64,000 nt of DNA from Septoria linicola. Taxonomy: Eukaryota; Ascomycota; Dothideomycetes; Mycosphaerellales; Mycosphaerellaceae. The notes below the pieces were generated by a model that worked only from the letters and a program-made list of their open reading frames with translations, was not told the origin of the DNA and did no database searches. The stretch lies in NCBI GenBank assembly GCA_024114885.1, contig CP099418.1, forward strand, positions 744,001-808,000. Direction: 5' to 3'. This document shows, piece after piece, positions 1 through 10,370 of this stretch. The number at the start of each line of letters is the position of its first letter. Within the stretch, counting starts at the first letter, position 1. The position numbers and the translations under genes are program-made.

Positions 1-443
1 CAGTCGCCGCTCTGGCCACCGACAACCCTCTCGAGGACTCCCACATCGCCAAAGACGCCGCCGTCGGCCGCATGTTCAAAACCCTCGTCACAGGTGGCGC
101 GTTCGATCCTGCCACCAAATCCGTGACGCTCTCTGAACCACGCCTCGGTTTCGGAAGCACGCTCTACCCAATCATCAAAGACAACATCGTCAATTGGGCA
201 ACGAGCGATTCGTCGTTTGTCGTTGTCGCGTTGTTGGAATCTGAAGATGTCGACGATGCGACGAAGAAGAGTGTGAGGAAAGCGCTCGAGAAGGGGAAGA
301 AGGAGATTAAGAAGGCTGCTGAAGGTGGCAAGGGTGCGAAAGCAGAGGTCAATGAAGAGGCCAATGGTGGTGGGAAGAATAAGAAGAGGAAGGTGGAAAG
401 TAAAGGCAATGTTGGCGCGAGGATTTTGTTGGAGAAGTTGTAG
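1..443 (+). CDS. PUF6: Pumilio-family ribosome-assembly protein Puf6, C-terminal end (partial)
   Basis: This is the 3' end of a gene that begins left of the window. The frame is open from position 3 and ends in TAG at 441-443, giving about 146 residues. It matches the CPL domain end of Puf6/PUM3-type proteins: a conserved stretch reading KTLVTGGAFDP, then a leucine/isoleucine-rich segment with WATSDSSFVVVALLES, then a lysine/glutamate-rich linker with a basic KNKKRK patch, and the typical final GARILLEKL. In yeast Puf6 is a nucleolar RNA-binding protein that acts in 60S subunit maturation and ASH1 mRNA repression. The Pumilio repeats themselves lie outside the window, so identity rests on the C-terminus alone. 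No intron is seen in the visible part. Confidence 0.82.
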   Translation, partial: VAALATDNPLEDSHIAKDAAVGRMFKTLVTGGAFDPATKSVTLSEPRLGFGSTLYPIIKDNIVNWATSDSSFVVVALLESEDVDDATKKSVRKALEKGKKEIKKAAEGGKGAKAEVNEEANGGGKNKKRKVESKGNVGARILLEKL

Positions 444-1086
444 CTGGACTGTGTATAGACTTGTATCGAGACCATGGGTGCGACCCGAGCAGAGTGATGC
501 TTGTGCATCGTATCGTATCTGCCATGGAAACGCGTGTACAGATCACATCTTGCGGGTTTCACGAATCAATCAACTCTTTTACGATCTTTCTCACATTCCG
601 GTCGTTGTGTGGCGTGCAGTTCGAGCTAGTATATCTGGGAGGTTAGCCAAGTACGGCAAGTCAATCTATGCTATGCTCATAGCTCCAGGTGATGAGATGA
701 TGTTTGGTACGTGAGAATCAGTCGTCGCATTGTGCGCGTCTATTTGTTCCTGCCTGCTCATGTTGTGTCATATCGTCGTGCTGGAAGGTCTCAGGAAGAG
801 TGAGTAGGCGCTCCTGATGAGACGATGCTGTTGCAGCAAGGGACATTGTACTTTCGGAGGAGTCCAGGATGAGACACTAAGAGTACTGTCGTGAGGACGA
901 ATTTAGTAGTTCACAAACACTGTAGAGAGAACACGGTTCAGGAGCGCAGCAGGCCTGCATTGAGCAAAAGCCCAGTCGCAATTTCTACACATTAGGTGAA
1001 TCGTGAGAAGCATGCTTGACAAAGGAGCTCAGTACGCATATATACAGGAGTTGTTGGTGACTCTATCGAACAGTGACTGAACCCAT
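444..1086. other. Intergenic, 3' to 3' between PUF6 and ATP7
   Basis: This is a convergent spacer and should hold both 3' UTRs and polyadenylation signals. The open frames here lack ATG or coding character. I see no gene, RNA or repeat. Confidence 0.6.
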
Positions 1087-1908
1087 CTATAGCACTGAGA
1101 GGTTGCCGAATTTCTCCTGTGGCCGAGGTTAGTCTGACAACAAACAAAATCAGCACTTGCTTCAGCTGAACATACCTGGTAGCCTGGAACTTGCCAGCGG
1201 CCCTTTGACACGAGCTGCGAGACACGCTCGTCGATATCTGGGCGGGCGGCAACGACTTCGTCCTACGCGGAAAAGAGACATTAGCGACTTCTGCACTTTG
1301 ATCACGTGACCGGAACATCCCATCACTAGGCACAACCATGTCCAAATGCCGGATACATACCACAGTGAGGTCCTCAAACGGCCGTGCAGACTCGATGTTC
1401 TTCAGCGTCTTCTCCAAATCCTGCAACTCGGCGTCGACCTTGCCCTTGGTCTCCTCGGCGCTCTTCACGGCCTGAGCCTCAAAAGCCTCAATGGCCTTGA
1501 TCTGTCTCTGCACATCGTACTTCTTTGGCGAGAACGACGTGAACTGCTTTTCAATGTCGGCAATGACGTCCTGGTTCTTGAGCACGGAGAGGTAGTGCTG
1601 GAAGTCAACGGTTTGGGCCTGCTCGTTGAGCTGCTGGACCTTGCGGCGCGCGGCGTCGTTGCGGGCTTTGAAGCTCTGGAGGGCGTTGGCGGTGCTTCCC
1701 TTGAGGCCGAGTTTGGTGCCCAGGTTGGCCCAGTCGATCTTGAGAGCGGCGGATCGCTAGGAGGAGGTGTTAGTAGGTGTCGTTGTCGCAGAAAACGCGG
1801 CGGCATTGGATCGCGGGAAGAGGCGCTTGGTTGCGCGACCATTTCCTTCTGCGCATCCACTGCTGCATCTCGCTTGCGGCTGGGACTATCACATACCGTA
1901 GCCGCCAT
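1087..1908 (-). CDS. ATP7: Mitochondrial F1Fo ATP synthase subunit d
   Basis: Four exons on the minus strand: 1908-1897, 1756-1361, 1262-1176 and 1116-1087. All introns start GTATGT or similar and end in TAG/CAG, and phases are 0 throughout, giving a 174-residue protein, the usual length for fungal subunit d. The first exon codes only MAAT, a normal arrangement for this gene. The body carries the family stretch SAALKIDWANLG, a long alpha-helical middle (KARNDAARRKVQQLNEQ) and the C-terminal ending FGNLSVL. The protein is part of the peripheral stalk that holds F1 against the membrane Fo sector in the inner mitochondrial membrane. There is no obvious cleaved presequence, as expected for subunit d. 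The long plus-strand open frame opposite this gene is a shadow. Confidence 0.92.
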
Positions 1909-2389
1909 TGTGAATTTCTGTGTCGAGGCGTTGGAGATGTGCTGTCGCTGACTACCTCGCTGGTGAGGTCAAAGTCGAGATTCGGGAAAGAACGGCCCCG
2001 TGCTTTCTGACGCCTTAGGCAACAGTTTTTTCAATGAGGTCGAGGCAGATGTTTCGCAGTCGCATTCACAAGATTGATCACAATATAATACTGGCAGACA
2101 TTAGTCTTGAATGGGGAAGACGTGATCACTGCAAATCATTGCGAGACTCTGGCCTAAGCATTGGGCAAGGTGAAAAGTCGCAGAAGACGGCAATATGAAC
2201 CAGCACTTATGACCACAGATGGAAGATGTAGACATATTTGAACACAGTAGTACAGCGCTTTCGTAGCGCTTGGTTCATATAGCAAGTACCGTGGTTATGG
2301 AAGGTACGGCCGCATTTTTCTTATGCCACGAGTGTATCATTCCACAACACTAGGCAGTGGACGCCATGCATGCATCACTCTGGCCGTCG
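1909..2389. other. Intergenic, ATP7 promoter and EGD2 3' region
   Basis: Both flanking genes are on the minus strand, so this holds the 5' region of ATP7 and the 3' UTR of EGD2. No coding frame or repeat is visible. Confidence 0.55.
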
Positions 2390-3069
2390 TTATATGCTCA
2401 GAGCCATGATACTGTTGACGATATCGTTGTCGTTCTCCTTGAGTGCCTTGACAGCCTTCTTTCGGCTGACGCTAGCCTGAGCCATGACAAGCTCAATGTC
2501 CTTGGCCTCAAGACCGGTGTCGTCAACCTCCTCACCATCATCCTCTTCCTCCTCGGCAGCCTTCTTGTCTGCGTCACCCTCGATGGCCTTGCCCTTGTCG
2601 CCCTCGGCGGAGTGGTCGTGGCCGGCCTCGTTGGCAGCTTGGCTAGCGAGCTGCTGAGCAGCGGAAGCCTGAGCCTGGGAGTTCAAGTCCTCAATCTTTG
2701 CCTCTCCGAAGATGCTGTTCCATCGTTAGCTATGCTGCATTCCCATTTTTCTATCAAGCAATGCTTGTTCTGATTTTCTTACATCCAAGTGTTGCTGTTT
2801 GGCGACTTGTAGACATCTGGGTTGCTGATGACGAAAAGGATGTTCTTTGGTCGGCGCAGAGTCACGCGAGTGATGCCCTCGACGTGCTTCAATCCGAGCT
2901 TCGAGATAGCCTTGCGCGCCTTCTTCTCGTTCCTGCTGTGCACGGCAACCGAAGCGCCTGCTGGAATGTTTGCCTCGCCCTCCTCATCAGAGTCGGAAGA
3001 CTCATCCTCAACCTCCTGGACCTTCTTCTCTGGCTCGTCTGTGAGCTCCTCGACACGTGGGTTGGCCAT
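2390..3069 (-). CDS. EGD2: Nascent polypeptide-associated complex subunit alpha
   Basis: Two exons, 3069-2783 and 2714-2390, joined by an intron with GTAAGA donor and AACAG acceptor; the codon AT|C is split. The 203-residue product has the classic order: an acidic N-terminus (EDESSDSDEEGE), the NAC domain at about residues 45-115 with the ribosome-contact-like basic patch NEKKARKAI and the strand motif IIFGEAKIED, an acidic/alanine linker, and a C-terminal UBA domain of about 44 residues ending NDNDIVNSIMAL. NAC alpha pairs with NAC beta (Egd1) at the ribosomal tunnel exit and shields nascent chains. It lies immediately upstream of the eL14 gene on the same strand, each with its own promoter. 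Confidence 0.95.
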
Positions 3070-3597
3070 GGTGAATTGTTCGGAAGCGGAAGTGTGAAAC
3101 TTCAAGCTTGTCAGCCATTGTGACCGTTGCAGATGCGCATACGCCGCGATCTTGCGATTTGATACACGCGAATGCTTTCGGTATGACTTACGGGTAGCTC
3201 GAGGGTTGTGTGTAGGTTACAGAGAAGTCGTCTAGCTCTTGCTGTCGCAATGAAGTTCAAGTCCAAAGGTGCAGAGTGATGCCAAGCATCAAAATCGCTG
3301 GCCCGCTTAATGTGCCTTAGTCACTACGCATGATGTGGAAACGCTTTGGATCACGATACAGAACACTGAGAGACGAAATGGAGGCAGGTTTTGACAGTTT
3401 CACGTTACGACATTTGAGGGCCTACTGAGGCATGCTTGAACCGCTATCAAAAGCCCGAAGACAGCCTTCTTTTCCACGCTGCGCCAGCCGTTCGCCCAGA
3501 TGGTTGCAATTCAAACCATCTTTTTCCGAGTGAGATGCATTCGCTTCCGTTGAAGTACTGCCATGATGCAAGAGGGTATGGTACATCATCTCTCCAT
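3070..3597. other. Intergenic, EGD2 promoter and RPL14 3' region
   Basis: A same-strand spacer between the EGD2 start and the RPL14 stop. It should carry the EGD2 promoter. No supported gene or repeat is seen. Confidence 0.55.
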
Positions 3598-4201
3598 CTA
3601 TGCAGCCTTAGCAGTAGCAAGAGCCTTGCGAGTCTCGAAGCGAGCCTGTGTTTCGTGTTAGTCTGCAGTCTTAGAATCATGGTGTCTGCCCGCCCACGAC
3701 AAGAACATTGTCCACATGGCGTCGGAGACCACGTACCTGCTTCCTTAGGCGCATAACCTTGAAGCGCTCGAAGTCGCTCAATTGCTTTCTCCGGGTGGCC
3801 TTCTCGATCTTCTTTGCGTATGGGCTCTCGGTCCACTTCTTGTCCACACCAAACTCCTCCCACTGCTTCGACAGAGCGTTGACACCAGCTCCGAGTGCGA
3901 TCTTTGGGATCACGAATCCAGTAAGGGAAAGCGAGCTGAGGGCTGCGGCGTGACGAGGAGTTGCGAGCTCAGAGACCTTCGATGGACCGTCCACGAGGAC
4001 CTGCAAATTGTAAGTCATTGCCCTGTTCCGCATCTATCTCTCGCATCTTCGTGTGCTCGAATCGTGGGCACGTACGCGCTTGTGGTCGATGATCTGGACA
4101 ATCGCAGCAATTCTGCCAGCGTATGGGCCGCTGCCGAAGTGAACGACACGGCCAACCTCGACCTGTCTCCAGGATGGTGCTACGACGGATGAATCGCCCA
4201 T
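3598..4201 (-). CDS. RPL14: 60S ribosomal protein eL14
   Basis: Three exons: 4201-4076, 4000-3737 and 3645-3598, with GTACGT donors and CAG acceptors, all phase 0. The product is 145 residues. It starts with the L14e beta-barrel: WRQVEVGRVVHFGSGPYAGR, then VQIIDHKRVLVDGPSK. The C-terminal helical part is rich in Lys/Arg (EKATRRKQLSDFERFKVMRLRKQ), and the last exon adds 15 residues ending in an alanine/lysine tail. These features match eukaryotic eL14, a 60S subunit protein that binds rRNA near expansion segment 7. The multi-intron structure with very short first and last coding exons is usual for fungal ribosomal protein genes and gives a built-in check of the start. Confidence 0.94.
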
Positions 4202-4397
4202 TGTGTCGGTATTCGTTGGGTGTTGTAGGGGTCGTCGTGAGATAGTCGCTGTCGAAAGACTTGTGGTTGATCGTACTTGCCGCACACCTCAGAATTCGAC
4301 CTTTGCTTGGCGTGTCCGTGCGCGCCGCCGATGTGCCGACGCAAAGTCGAGATTACCCAAAGAACTTTCTCTCCCTCCTCTTCTGCACTACACAACA

Positions 4398-4955
4398 ATG
4401 TCAACATCACTACAGAGCTCTCGAGGGCCTCTGGTGTCACGCATACAGGTAAGCCTCCTCGCTTGCCACTCATCTGACTTGCAAAGATGATATAATTTGC
4501 GACTGATGGCAGCTGCCTGAGCGCCTCGCCGGGTGCTCTTAAGGGCGTTGTCTATCTGATTTTCATTTCTTACATATACTGATCTCGAACCTCACCGACA
4601 TGCACTTTTACTCAACCTGATCTGTGGAGTATCTGAACTAACGCGCGTCGCAGGTGTATTTGTCCTTACTCATGGCGACTTGAGCATTACCTGGCCGTCT
4701 TGTGTCAAAGGTATGTCTCAAGCTTTTCCTTCATCCTTCCAATGATTACAACACAGACACTAGATAGTAATTGAGCCTTTACGGCGCTGATCGCTTCTTA
4801 CACCAAGATCACTGAGGAAAACTGCCGCACTTGCTTTTGCTAGATGACATCCAAATGAGAACGTCTACTGACCAGCAACTAGCACATCAAACCATGCCGG
4901 CATCTCCGCCTCGATCCCCACAGCCCAAGCTCAGAAGGATCAGCCGAGCTTGTGA
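4398..4955 (+). CDS. Possible small spliced gene, unknown function
   Basis: I assembled this from splice signals, not from one open frame. Exon A (4398-4448) runs from ATG in a clean coding frame (MSTSLQSSRGPLVSRIQ) to a strong GTAAGC donor. Exon B is 4513-4532 after a CTGAT...GGCAG acceptor. Exon C is 4654-4710 after AACTAAC...CGCAG, ending in GTATGT. A fourth exon could be 4883-4955 (CTGACC...CTAG acceptor), giving 66 residues. An alternative acceptor at 4756 would end the protein at 44 residues. No family is recognised and there are no clear membrane segments. The ATG is 197 bp from the divergent RPL14 start. It may instead be the spliced 5' leader of the F-box gene that begins four bases after the final stop. 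Confidence 0.35.
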
Positions 4956-4958
4956 TTC

Positions 4959-5933
4959 ATGGCAATTGTCGATGGACTTACGCCGTTGAAGATACGTGGC
5001 AAGCGCCGTGGTATTCCAGCTGAAAAGTGGACCTCTGGAAGGCGTCGCAATGTCTCATTGCAGAAGCGGCAGGCTCCTGTTGAGAACCACTCAACTGTGG
5101 ATGCTCCGCCATCCAAGCAGCGTAGAACCCGACCGCCACAGGATGAGTCGCCATTGGAGCAACTGCCAGCAGAAATCTTGCAAGAGATCTTCGAGTACGC
5201 CGGAAACGTCGATCTTCCGGTCGTGTCTCGCCAGCTCGCTGCGAAGCTCTCCAAGAGTCGTCACCTTCAGAGCGAGCTTGCCGGACGTCTGCTCGAACCC
5301 ATCCTCGACACACAGCATGGTTCCAGGCCGAGTGCGAAGGAATTGAGGGTCGCGACTCGCTTGCTAAATTCGAGATTCGTCACCTGGCAGTTCTTCACAA
5401 CATGGCTGTTACGCCGTCACGATAATCTTGTAGAAGGCGAGTCGCATGACTGGCCAAAGTTGTGGGCTGCCCTTCGGCCTTCGCATGCACTCCTGCCGCC
5501 ACGGAAGCTTTTGCTACCACCTTTCACACCCGAAAAGGTGGCTTTCTTGTCCACTTTGGCGCAGAACATCAACGATGTTGCTGCTCTAGACTCATCGTAC
5601 AGCGAGGACGTATACGAAGGTCTGATTGCTGCGATACGGGCAGGTCACGCTGACGTTGTAGCTCTTTTGCTGGGCATGGGCGTTAGCAGTGACACAGAGC
5701 TTTTGCGCATTGCTGTTGTCGATGCTGATTGCAACAAAGATGTTGTCGAGATGCTCGTGAATGCCGCAATGACATCGCGAAGTAGCAACGGTAGGTCGAC
5801 AGGTGCCCTGGATTTGTTGGATCCAGCCATTTGGTCTTGGGCAGAGCATGCTCGCGAACGTGGTAACGATCGCGGAGCATGGCTCGTCTCCTATCTTCAA
5901 GCATTGCAACGCAAGACAGTACCTTCTCGATAG
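4959..5933 (+). CDS. F-box protein with ankyrin-like C-terminal half
   Basis: A single-exon gene of 324 residues with ATG at 4959 and an in-frame TGA six bases upstream. Residues 1-60 are basic and low-complexity (GKRRG, GRRRN, KQRRTRPP) and could act as a nuclear signal. An F-box follows at about 65-105, with the hallmark LEQLPAEILQEIF and a VVSRQLAAKLS helix. Residues about 220-275 (LIAAIRAGHADVVALLLGMG and DADCNKDVVEMLVNA) resemble one or two degenerate ankyrin repeats. F-box proteins dock substrates on Skp1-Cul1 ubiquitin ligases. The ankyrin-like part would be the substrate reader; that role is inference. Lineage-specific F-box genes are common in dothideomycetes and I cannot name an orthologue. 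A 31-codon open frame starting at 4894 overlaps the start. Confidence 0.78.
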   Translation: MAIVDGLTPLKIRGKRRGIPAEKWTSGRRRNVSLQKRQAPVENHSTVDAPPSKQRRTRPPQDESPLEQLPAEILQEIFEYAGNVDLPVVSRQLAAKLSKSRHLQSELAGRLLEPILDTQHGSRPSAKELRVATRLLNSRFVTWQFFTTWLLRRHDNLVEGESHDWPKLWAALRPSHALLPPRKLLLPPFTPEKVAFLSTLAQNINDVAALDSSYSEDVYEGLIAAIRAGHADVVALLLGMGVSSDTELLRIAVVDADCNKDVVEMLVNAAMTSRSSNGRSTGALDLLDPAIWSWAEHARERGNDRGAWLVSYLQALQRKTVPSR

Positions 5934-6389
5934 CACACACAGCTCAATGCACAATATTGCCTTTCATGCAAAAGTTCCACAAATCCGTGTCCCCAACTTT
6001 GAGAGCCTCTTTTAGTCTTTGTCCCTTCCCTTTCTGTCAGTATGTTGTCAATCTCCACCACATCCGGGTGAGAGCCAACTTCGACGGCTGTGGCTTGCCT
6101 TGCCGCGAAGACAAATTTGCACCTCGCACTCTAGGACTTGATCCCGTCCAATCTTGAGGCGGCGCAGAACTTGACAAGCAGAACCTAAGGTGCCACACAC
6201 ATGCAGCCTCAACGGCGGTACCACGCTGGCTTGAGCCTTGACATGTCGGGTGGCTTGTTCAGTCGTGTATATACTTGCGACGGTTCTGCATCCGATTTAT
6301 AGCCTTCCTATATCATATTCTTACCAGGTCGATCTCTTTTCAAGCATACAGCATCATCTACAGGCACTTCGAGAGGATCGCATAGTACA
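5934..6389 (+). other. Intergenic between the F-box gene and a small gene
   Basis: Both neighbours are on the plus strand. The spacer holds the F-box 3' UTR and the next promoter. I see no coding frame with good character and no repeat. Confidence 0.5.
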
Positions 6390-6633
6390 ATGCCCGAACA
6401 AACGAGAAGCACATTCTCGGACTTCTTCCTGAACCTGGGGAATAAGATGCGGTCTACAGCATCACGGATGGTATGCACTTTGCATAATTGTGCTACAGCT
6501 TGGCACTAAAGACATGTTACAGACACAATCTGCTCCAGCGAAGGATCAAGAACCCAAGCCGCTTAATGCTGATCATGCCGCTGTTGAGAGGATCATGGGA
6601 CCGCCGAAAGATGGCAACCAGACTGTGAGATGA
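6390..6633 (+). CDS. Small two-exon protein, unknown function (63 residues)
   Basis: Exon 1 (6390-6470) starts at ATG and codes 27 residues containing FSDFFLNLGNKMRSTASRM. The intron begins GTATGC and ends TTACAG with a GCACTAAAG branch-like site 14 bases before the acceptor. Exon 2 (6523-6633) adds 36 residues, polar and proline/charge-rich (PAKDQEPKPLNADH, RIMGPPKDG), ending TGA. Phase is 0 at the junction. No domain, signal peptide or membrane segment is visible; the hydrophobic FSDFFLNLG could form a short amphipathic helix. It lies only 33 bp from the stop of the opposite-strand gene at 6667, so the two 3' ends overlap or abut. No single open frame shows this gene, so automated annotation may miss it. 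I do not recognise the family. Confidence 0.55.
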
Positions 6634-6666
6634 GGAACGCCCCTCACTCCTGCCAAAGTGAATCCT

Positions 6667-7401
6667 CTACTTCCGGAGCAGCTCACTCGGCTCCTCATCG
6701 TGATCGAGCGCCACATATCCATCGAACTTCTTCAGCTTCAGGGCATCGGCCTCTCCCTGTGCACACGCAGCACCATGCTGCGCCTTGTACTTATCGTCTG
6801 CCGCCTGCATCGCGGCCTAAAGTGGAGAGGGATTGTTAACATGTGTCTCCGGGATGTGTTTCTGCTCTCACGCTCGCTGTACCTGCGCCAATGGGCGTGG
6901 TCGACAGGGAAAACGCAGAGAGAGGTGGTATGGTGGAGGGACTTACCATGCGAGCTTCTCCCTTCCGAATCACCTCCTTGGCCTCTGCGATTTCTTTCTC
7001 CACCTTGATTCGCTCGTTATCCCGGAGAGTCTTCTGCACCACTCCATACTGGTAGATGTCGCGGTTCTTCTTGGTGGCTTTGTTGAATTCCTTAACTTAG
7101 TGTTAGGATATGTGTTTCTGAAAATCGGGTGGGAGTTTTCGCGGGCGGGTTGAATATCGGTTGGCATGGAGGGTGGGAGAGGGCAGAGAAAGGGGGCGGG
7201 TATACTTACGTCGACTACGAATCCGTACTTGACGAAGCGTCTCTCCTGCTCCTTGCCTGCTGCCGCTGAACCTCCGAAGCGATTGTAGATCTCCATGTCT
7301 GGATTGACTCGAGCTGCAGCACCTCGATGACCAGCGCCAGTGGCGGCGGCGGCCGTGGCGTTGCCTGAGGCGGTGGCTTTGTTGTTGTTGGTGGAGGACA
7401 T
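6667..7401 (-). CDS. Conserved-looking small protein of unknown function (161 residues)
   Basis: Three exons: 7401-7210, 7090-6947 and 6816-6667, with GTAAGT donors and TTAAG/TTTAG acceptors, all phase 0. The N-terminal 30 residues are alanine/asparagine-rich low complexity (NNNKATASGNATAAAA). A structured-looking core follows: MEIYNRFGGSAAAG, RRFVKYGFVVDEFNKATKKNRDIYQYG, then a highly charged helix (NERIKVEKEIAEAKEVIRKGEARM) that could form a coiled coil, and an acidic end DHDEEPSELL. No cysteine pattern, signal peptide or membrane segment is visible. Three introns with perfect phase argue strongly for a real gene, but I cannot assign a family or function. Confidence 0.7.
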
Positions 7402-8136
7402 ATTGCTATATGTCTATGGTTATTTGGTATGGTGGAGTGCTATCGAGTCTGAGTAGTGTGTCTTTGTGTTGGAGTCGAGGTTGGGATCGAAAGCAGCAGC
7501 AGATGTGTGGGAAGAAATGGGGCTTGCCAAGCTCAAATGTAAGTGAAGCTGTGCTTACGCAACTCCAATGCACTGCTACATTTTGCTTCACATTGTCAAA
7601 CAGGACTGAGCGCTTGCTCACCTGCGACTCGAGAAGCTGCCCTCCTCAGTATCGATCTCTGCCTAGCCCATCACTAACCCCAACTTGATCTGAAGGCACT
7701 CCTTACTTGACGGGAAAGTCATCACTTACGTTGCTCACGTTGATGACGAGCCCATTGCTTCTGTGCAATCCTGGTCCCGCCGCTTCTCCGACCCTTCAAC
7801 GCTTTAGCGACAGCAACGAGCCCCGATCGATAGCCTGTCTAGCCTCCTCTTACCCGTTTGGTCAAAGATGGTAGCTTGAGCTGTGATTGTCTCGACGATG
7901 CTATCGATGCTAGCATCAGCGATTTCCAAACTCGATCTATGATCCGGGTAACAGGTCAGGGTTGATGTGCAATTCCGATACTCATATCTCTGCATTCCGC
8001 CAGCCACCATGCTCTCGAGCTCCGGCCAGTCTGAAAGCCGCCAGATCAGATTCCGAGAGACACTGCCAGTACCAGTCAAACCCCGGACCATTCTTGTCTG
8101 TCAAAGTGAAGACTTGAGCAGAGCCGACGAAGGCTT
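7402..8136. other. Intergenic, promoter of the 161-residue gene
   Basis: A same-strand spacer on the minus strand. It carries the 5' region of the gene at 6667-7401 and the 3' UTR of the DUF1275 gene. Nothing else is supported. Confidence 0.5.
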
Positions 8137-9407
8137 TCAGTCACCCCAAAGCACTCGATTCACGGGCGTGACGCACCCCTCTATCCTCTCTTTCCCGTCC
8201 TCTAGCTGGCATCTCTTGTCCACAGTCCCTCTGTTCGCCAAGAAACTTAACACAAGGACGCCCTTCATCGATGCTACCACGACAAGTACGGCACTCGGAC
8301 TGAGTCGCTTCATCACTCCAGCTCCGATGAAACACCCAATCAACATAGCGCAGAAGAAAGCGAGCCGTCGATTTCGTTTCGGATTGTGTAAGCGAAAGAT
8401 GTGGCGGTCGGTACAGAGCTGAATCAGCGCGCCGGTGCTGCGAACTTGTTAGAGCACAAGCTACGGGTCATAATACATCGGAACAGCCATTGCACTCACA
8501 TCATGGTCGTATTCAATTCTGGCATTGACACGTTCAGCGCATTTGCGATCTGCCCCGACTCGACGAAGGAGAGTACAGCGAGTATACCAAGTGCTGTGTA
8601 AAGAATCAGCGGCGTGACGAAATATCCTAGACTGCACTACAATTACCTCCTGGGCCAGTACCATCCCTCGACGCCCAATAGCGAATGGCAGCAGCGGCTA
8701 ATACCAACAGAGCTTGGAATGTGTTGGAGACTAGAAGCCAGATCCGCCGTCTCTGCCGGCTGAAGTGACCGACATGTCCGAAGAAGATCGCGCCGCAAAT
8801 GAACACGCCGATGGAGACTCCAACATTCAATTCAACTCCTGGATCGAGGGCCGGGAGTCTCATGGCGTAAAGAGCGAGGAAAAGCGTATTGCCGGTCTGC
8901 TTTGACGCAAACACGTTGTATACCGTGTAGGTCATGGCATCGAGCGCCCCTGTCACGATTGTCATGAGCAGCAGCTGGGCCTCCAGATACTTATCACCGG
9001 CGACCTCTTGCATGAAATACGTGTTCCATGCCTTTGCCTTTGGAAAGCGACGAACAGATATCAAAGGCTTATATGGCGCAGGGGATGTCGATGAAGGGCT
9101 CAGTATCTCCGTTTCGACTTCTGTCTGCTCATCGTCTTGCTATGTGAGTGTCAGCACTGCATTGCGGACGCAGACATCGAGTACTGACATCTTGGTGGTC
9201 ATGATGATGACTTTCGCGATCGGTGGCCAGATCATTCAGCTTGTCGTCTACGGATGTGTCTGACGGTTTTCGTTCTTCTACTACTCCTGGAAACCATCTT
9301 TGGCGCCTTGCTGGAAGCCGTTCCAGGGCATCAGCTAGTTGTGGTGCGGTGACTGCTCGAGCAGGCCCCGGTCTGAATCCATCTGGTGATGGCGGGAGGG
9401 TGGCCAT
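8137..9407 (-). CDS. DUF1275/YoaK-family integral membrane protein
   Basis: Four exons: 9407-9189, 9139-8647, 8593-8500 and 8437-8137. The first donor is GTCAGT and the others are GTAATT and GTGAGT. Phases 0, 1 and 2 close exactly to 368 residues. The cytosolic N-terminus is about 100 residues, polar and histidine-rich (ESHHHDHQD). The membrane part begins near residue 115 with the family signature LLMTIVTGALDAMTYTVYNV followed by FASKQTGNTLFLAL, then VGVSIGVFICGAIFFGHVG, an arginine-rich loop, LLVLAAAAIRYW, LAVLSFVESGQIANALNVSM with NTTMITGALIQL, and two last helices. This order is that of DUF1275 proteins, six-helix membrane proteins found in bacteria and fungi with no established substrate. 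The plasma membrane is a guess. Confidence 0.85.
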
Positions 9408-10370
9408 GGTAACTTGATGCCATGCGTGGGACCTGGTATTGAGTGGTTGCAAGACTTGAGACAACTACGGGAATTTGTGGCCGAAAGTGATAGCAGGAGA
9501 GCCGGCAGGGAAATGACGAGTGGTTGATGCCGATCAAACGCAGTAACAGCAGTGCCTCTATCGAGAAAGCCGGCTGATACAAAAAGTAAAGTATAAGCCA
9601 GCCAGAACGCTTGGGGAACATTTGACCTTATCTTCCAATCGCACAGGCACCGAAAAGGTTTCAACCGATGGGCAGCAGTCGTCTGGCATCACCAGTAGCC
9701 TTTGTGGGATCTCTCCGACACGCATCGTGCTCCACGGAGGTTCGACATGTTTCACAGGGAGTGGTCCGCACTGTCGCCATCGAGAAGCATAGTAGCGGCT
9801 ACGGTGCCCAGGTGCACCTCATGCGGGTCCGATCATATGCGCCGGCGTGATAGAAGGTGGCGGTGCTAGTAGTGGTAAGTCTGCCAAGAAGCGTCGAAGC
9901 TGGAATGCTGATCATCCTATCCGCGAGCTGGAGTCGTGAGCGTGAAAGCCTTGAAGAGTGTGAAGTTGTGGCACCCCTGCAAGAACCCATCGATGCCGTC
10001 ATGTCAACAAGACAACGATTGGCGCGGGCCGGATGATCACCAAGGCTGGCACATCCCAGGATGACAGCAATTCATCTCCTTCCTTATTCTATCACTACTT
10101 CCCTACACGAGGCAGACCAGCGGATTGGTCGTCGTGGCTTATCTTGCCGAGCATGATGATAGACCGATGCTTCGCACAATCGTAAGTGCCAAGACTGCTC
10201 GGAAGCAGAGCTTATCTACAGTTCCACCACTGCAGGATCTGATATCATGTCACTCCTTGGCGCTGCATTGTGGTCGGCAGAACCACGTTCATAAGAATTT
10301 GTGTATGAAGCAAAGTACGACAATCCCCAGTAACGCGTCAACAGCATGAGGCGCCAAGCCACGACACACA

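Noticed and set aside
1346..1951. 201-residue plus-strand open frame
   Set aside because: It is a shadow of the ATP7 gene, whose exons and splice phases are complete on the other strand.
4894..4986. Zn2Cys6 transcription factor start (RRISRACD)
   Set aside because: The frame stops after 31 codons and none of the following cysteines of the binuclear cluster is present in any frame.
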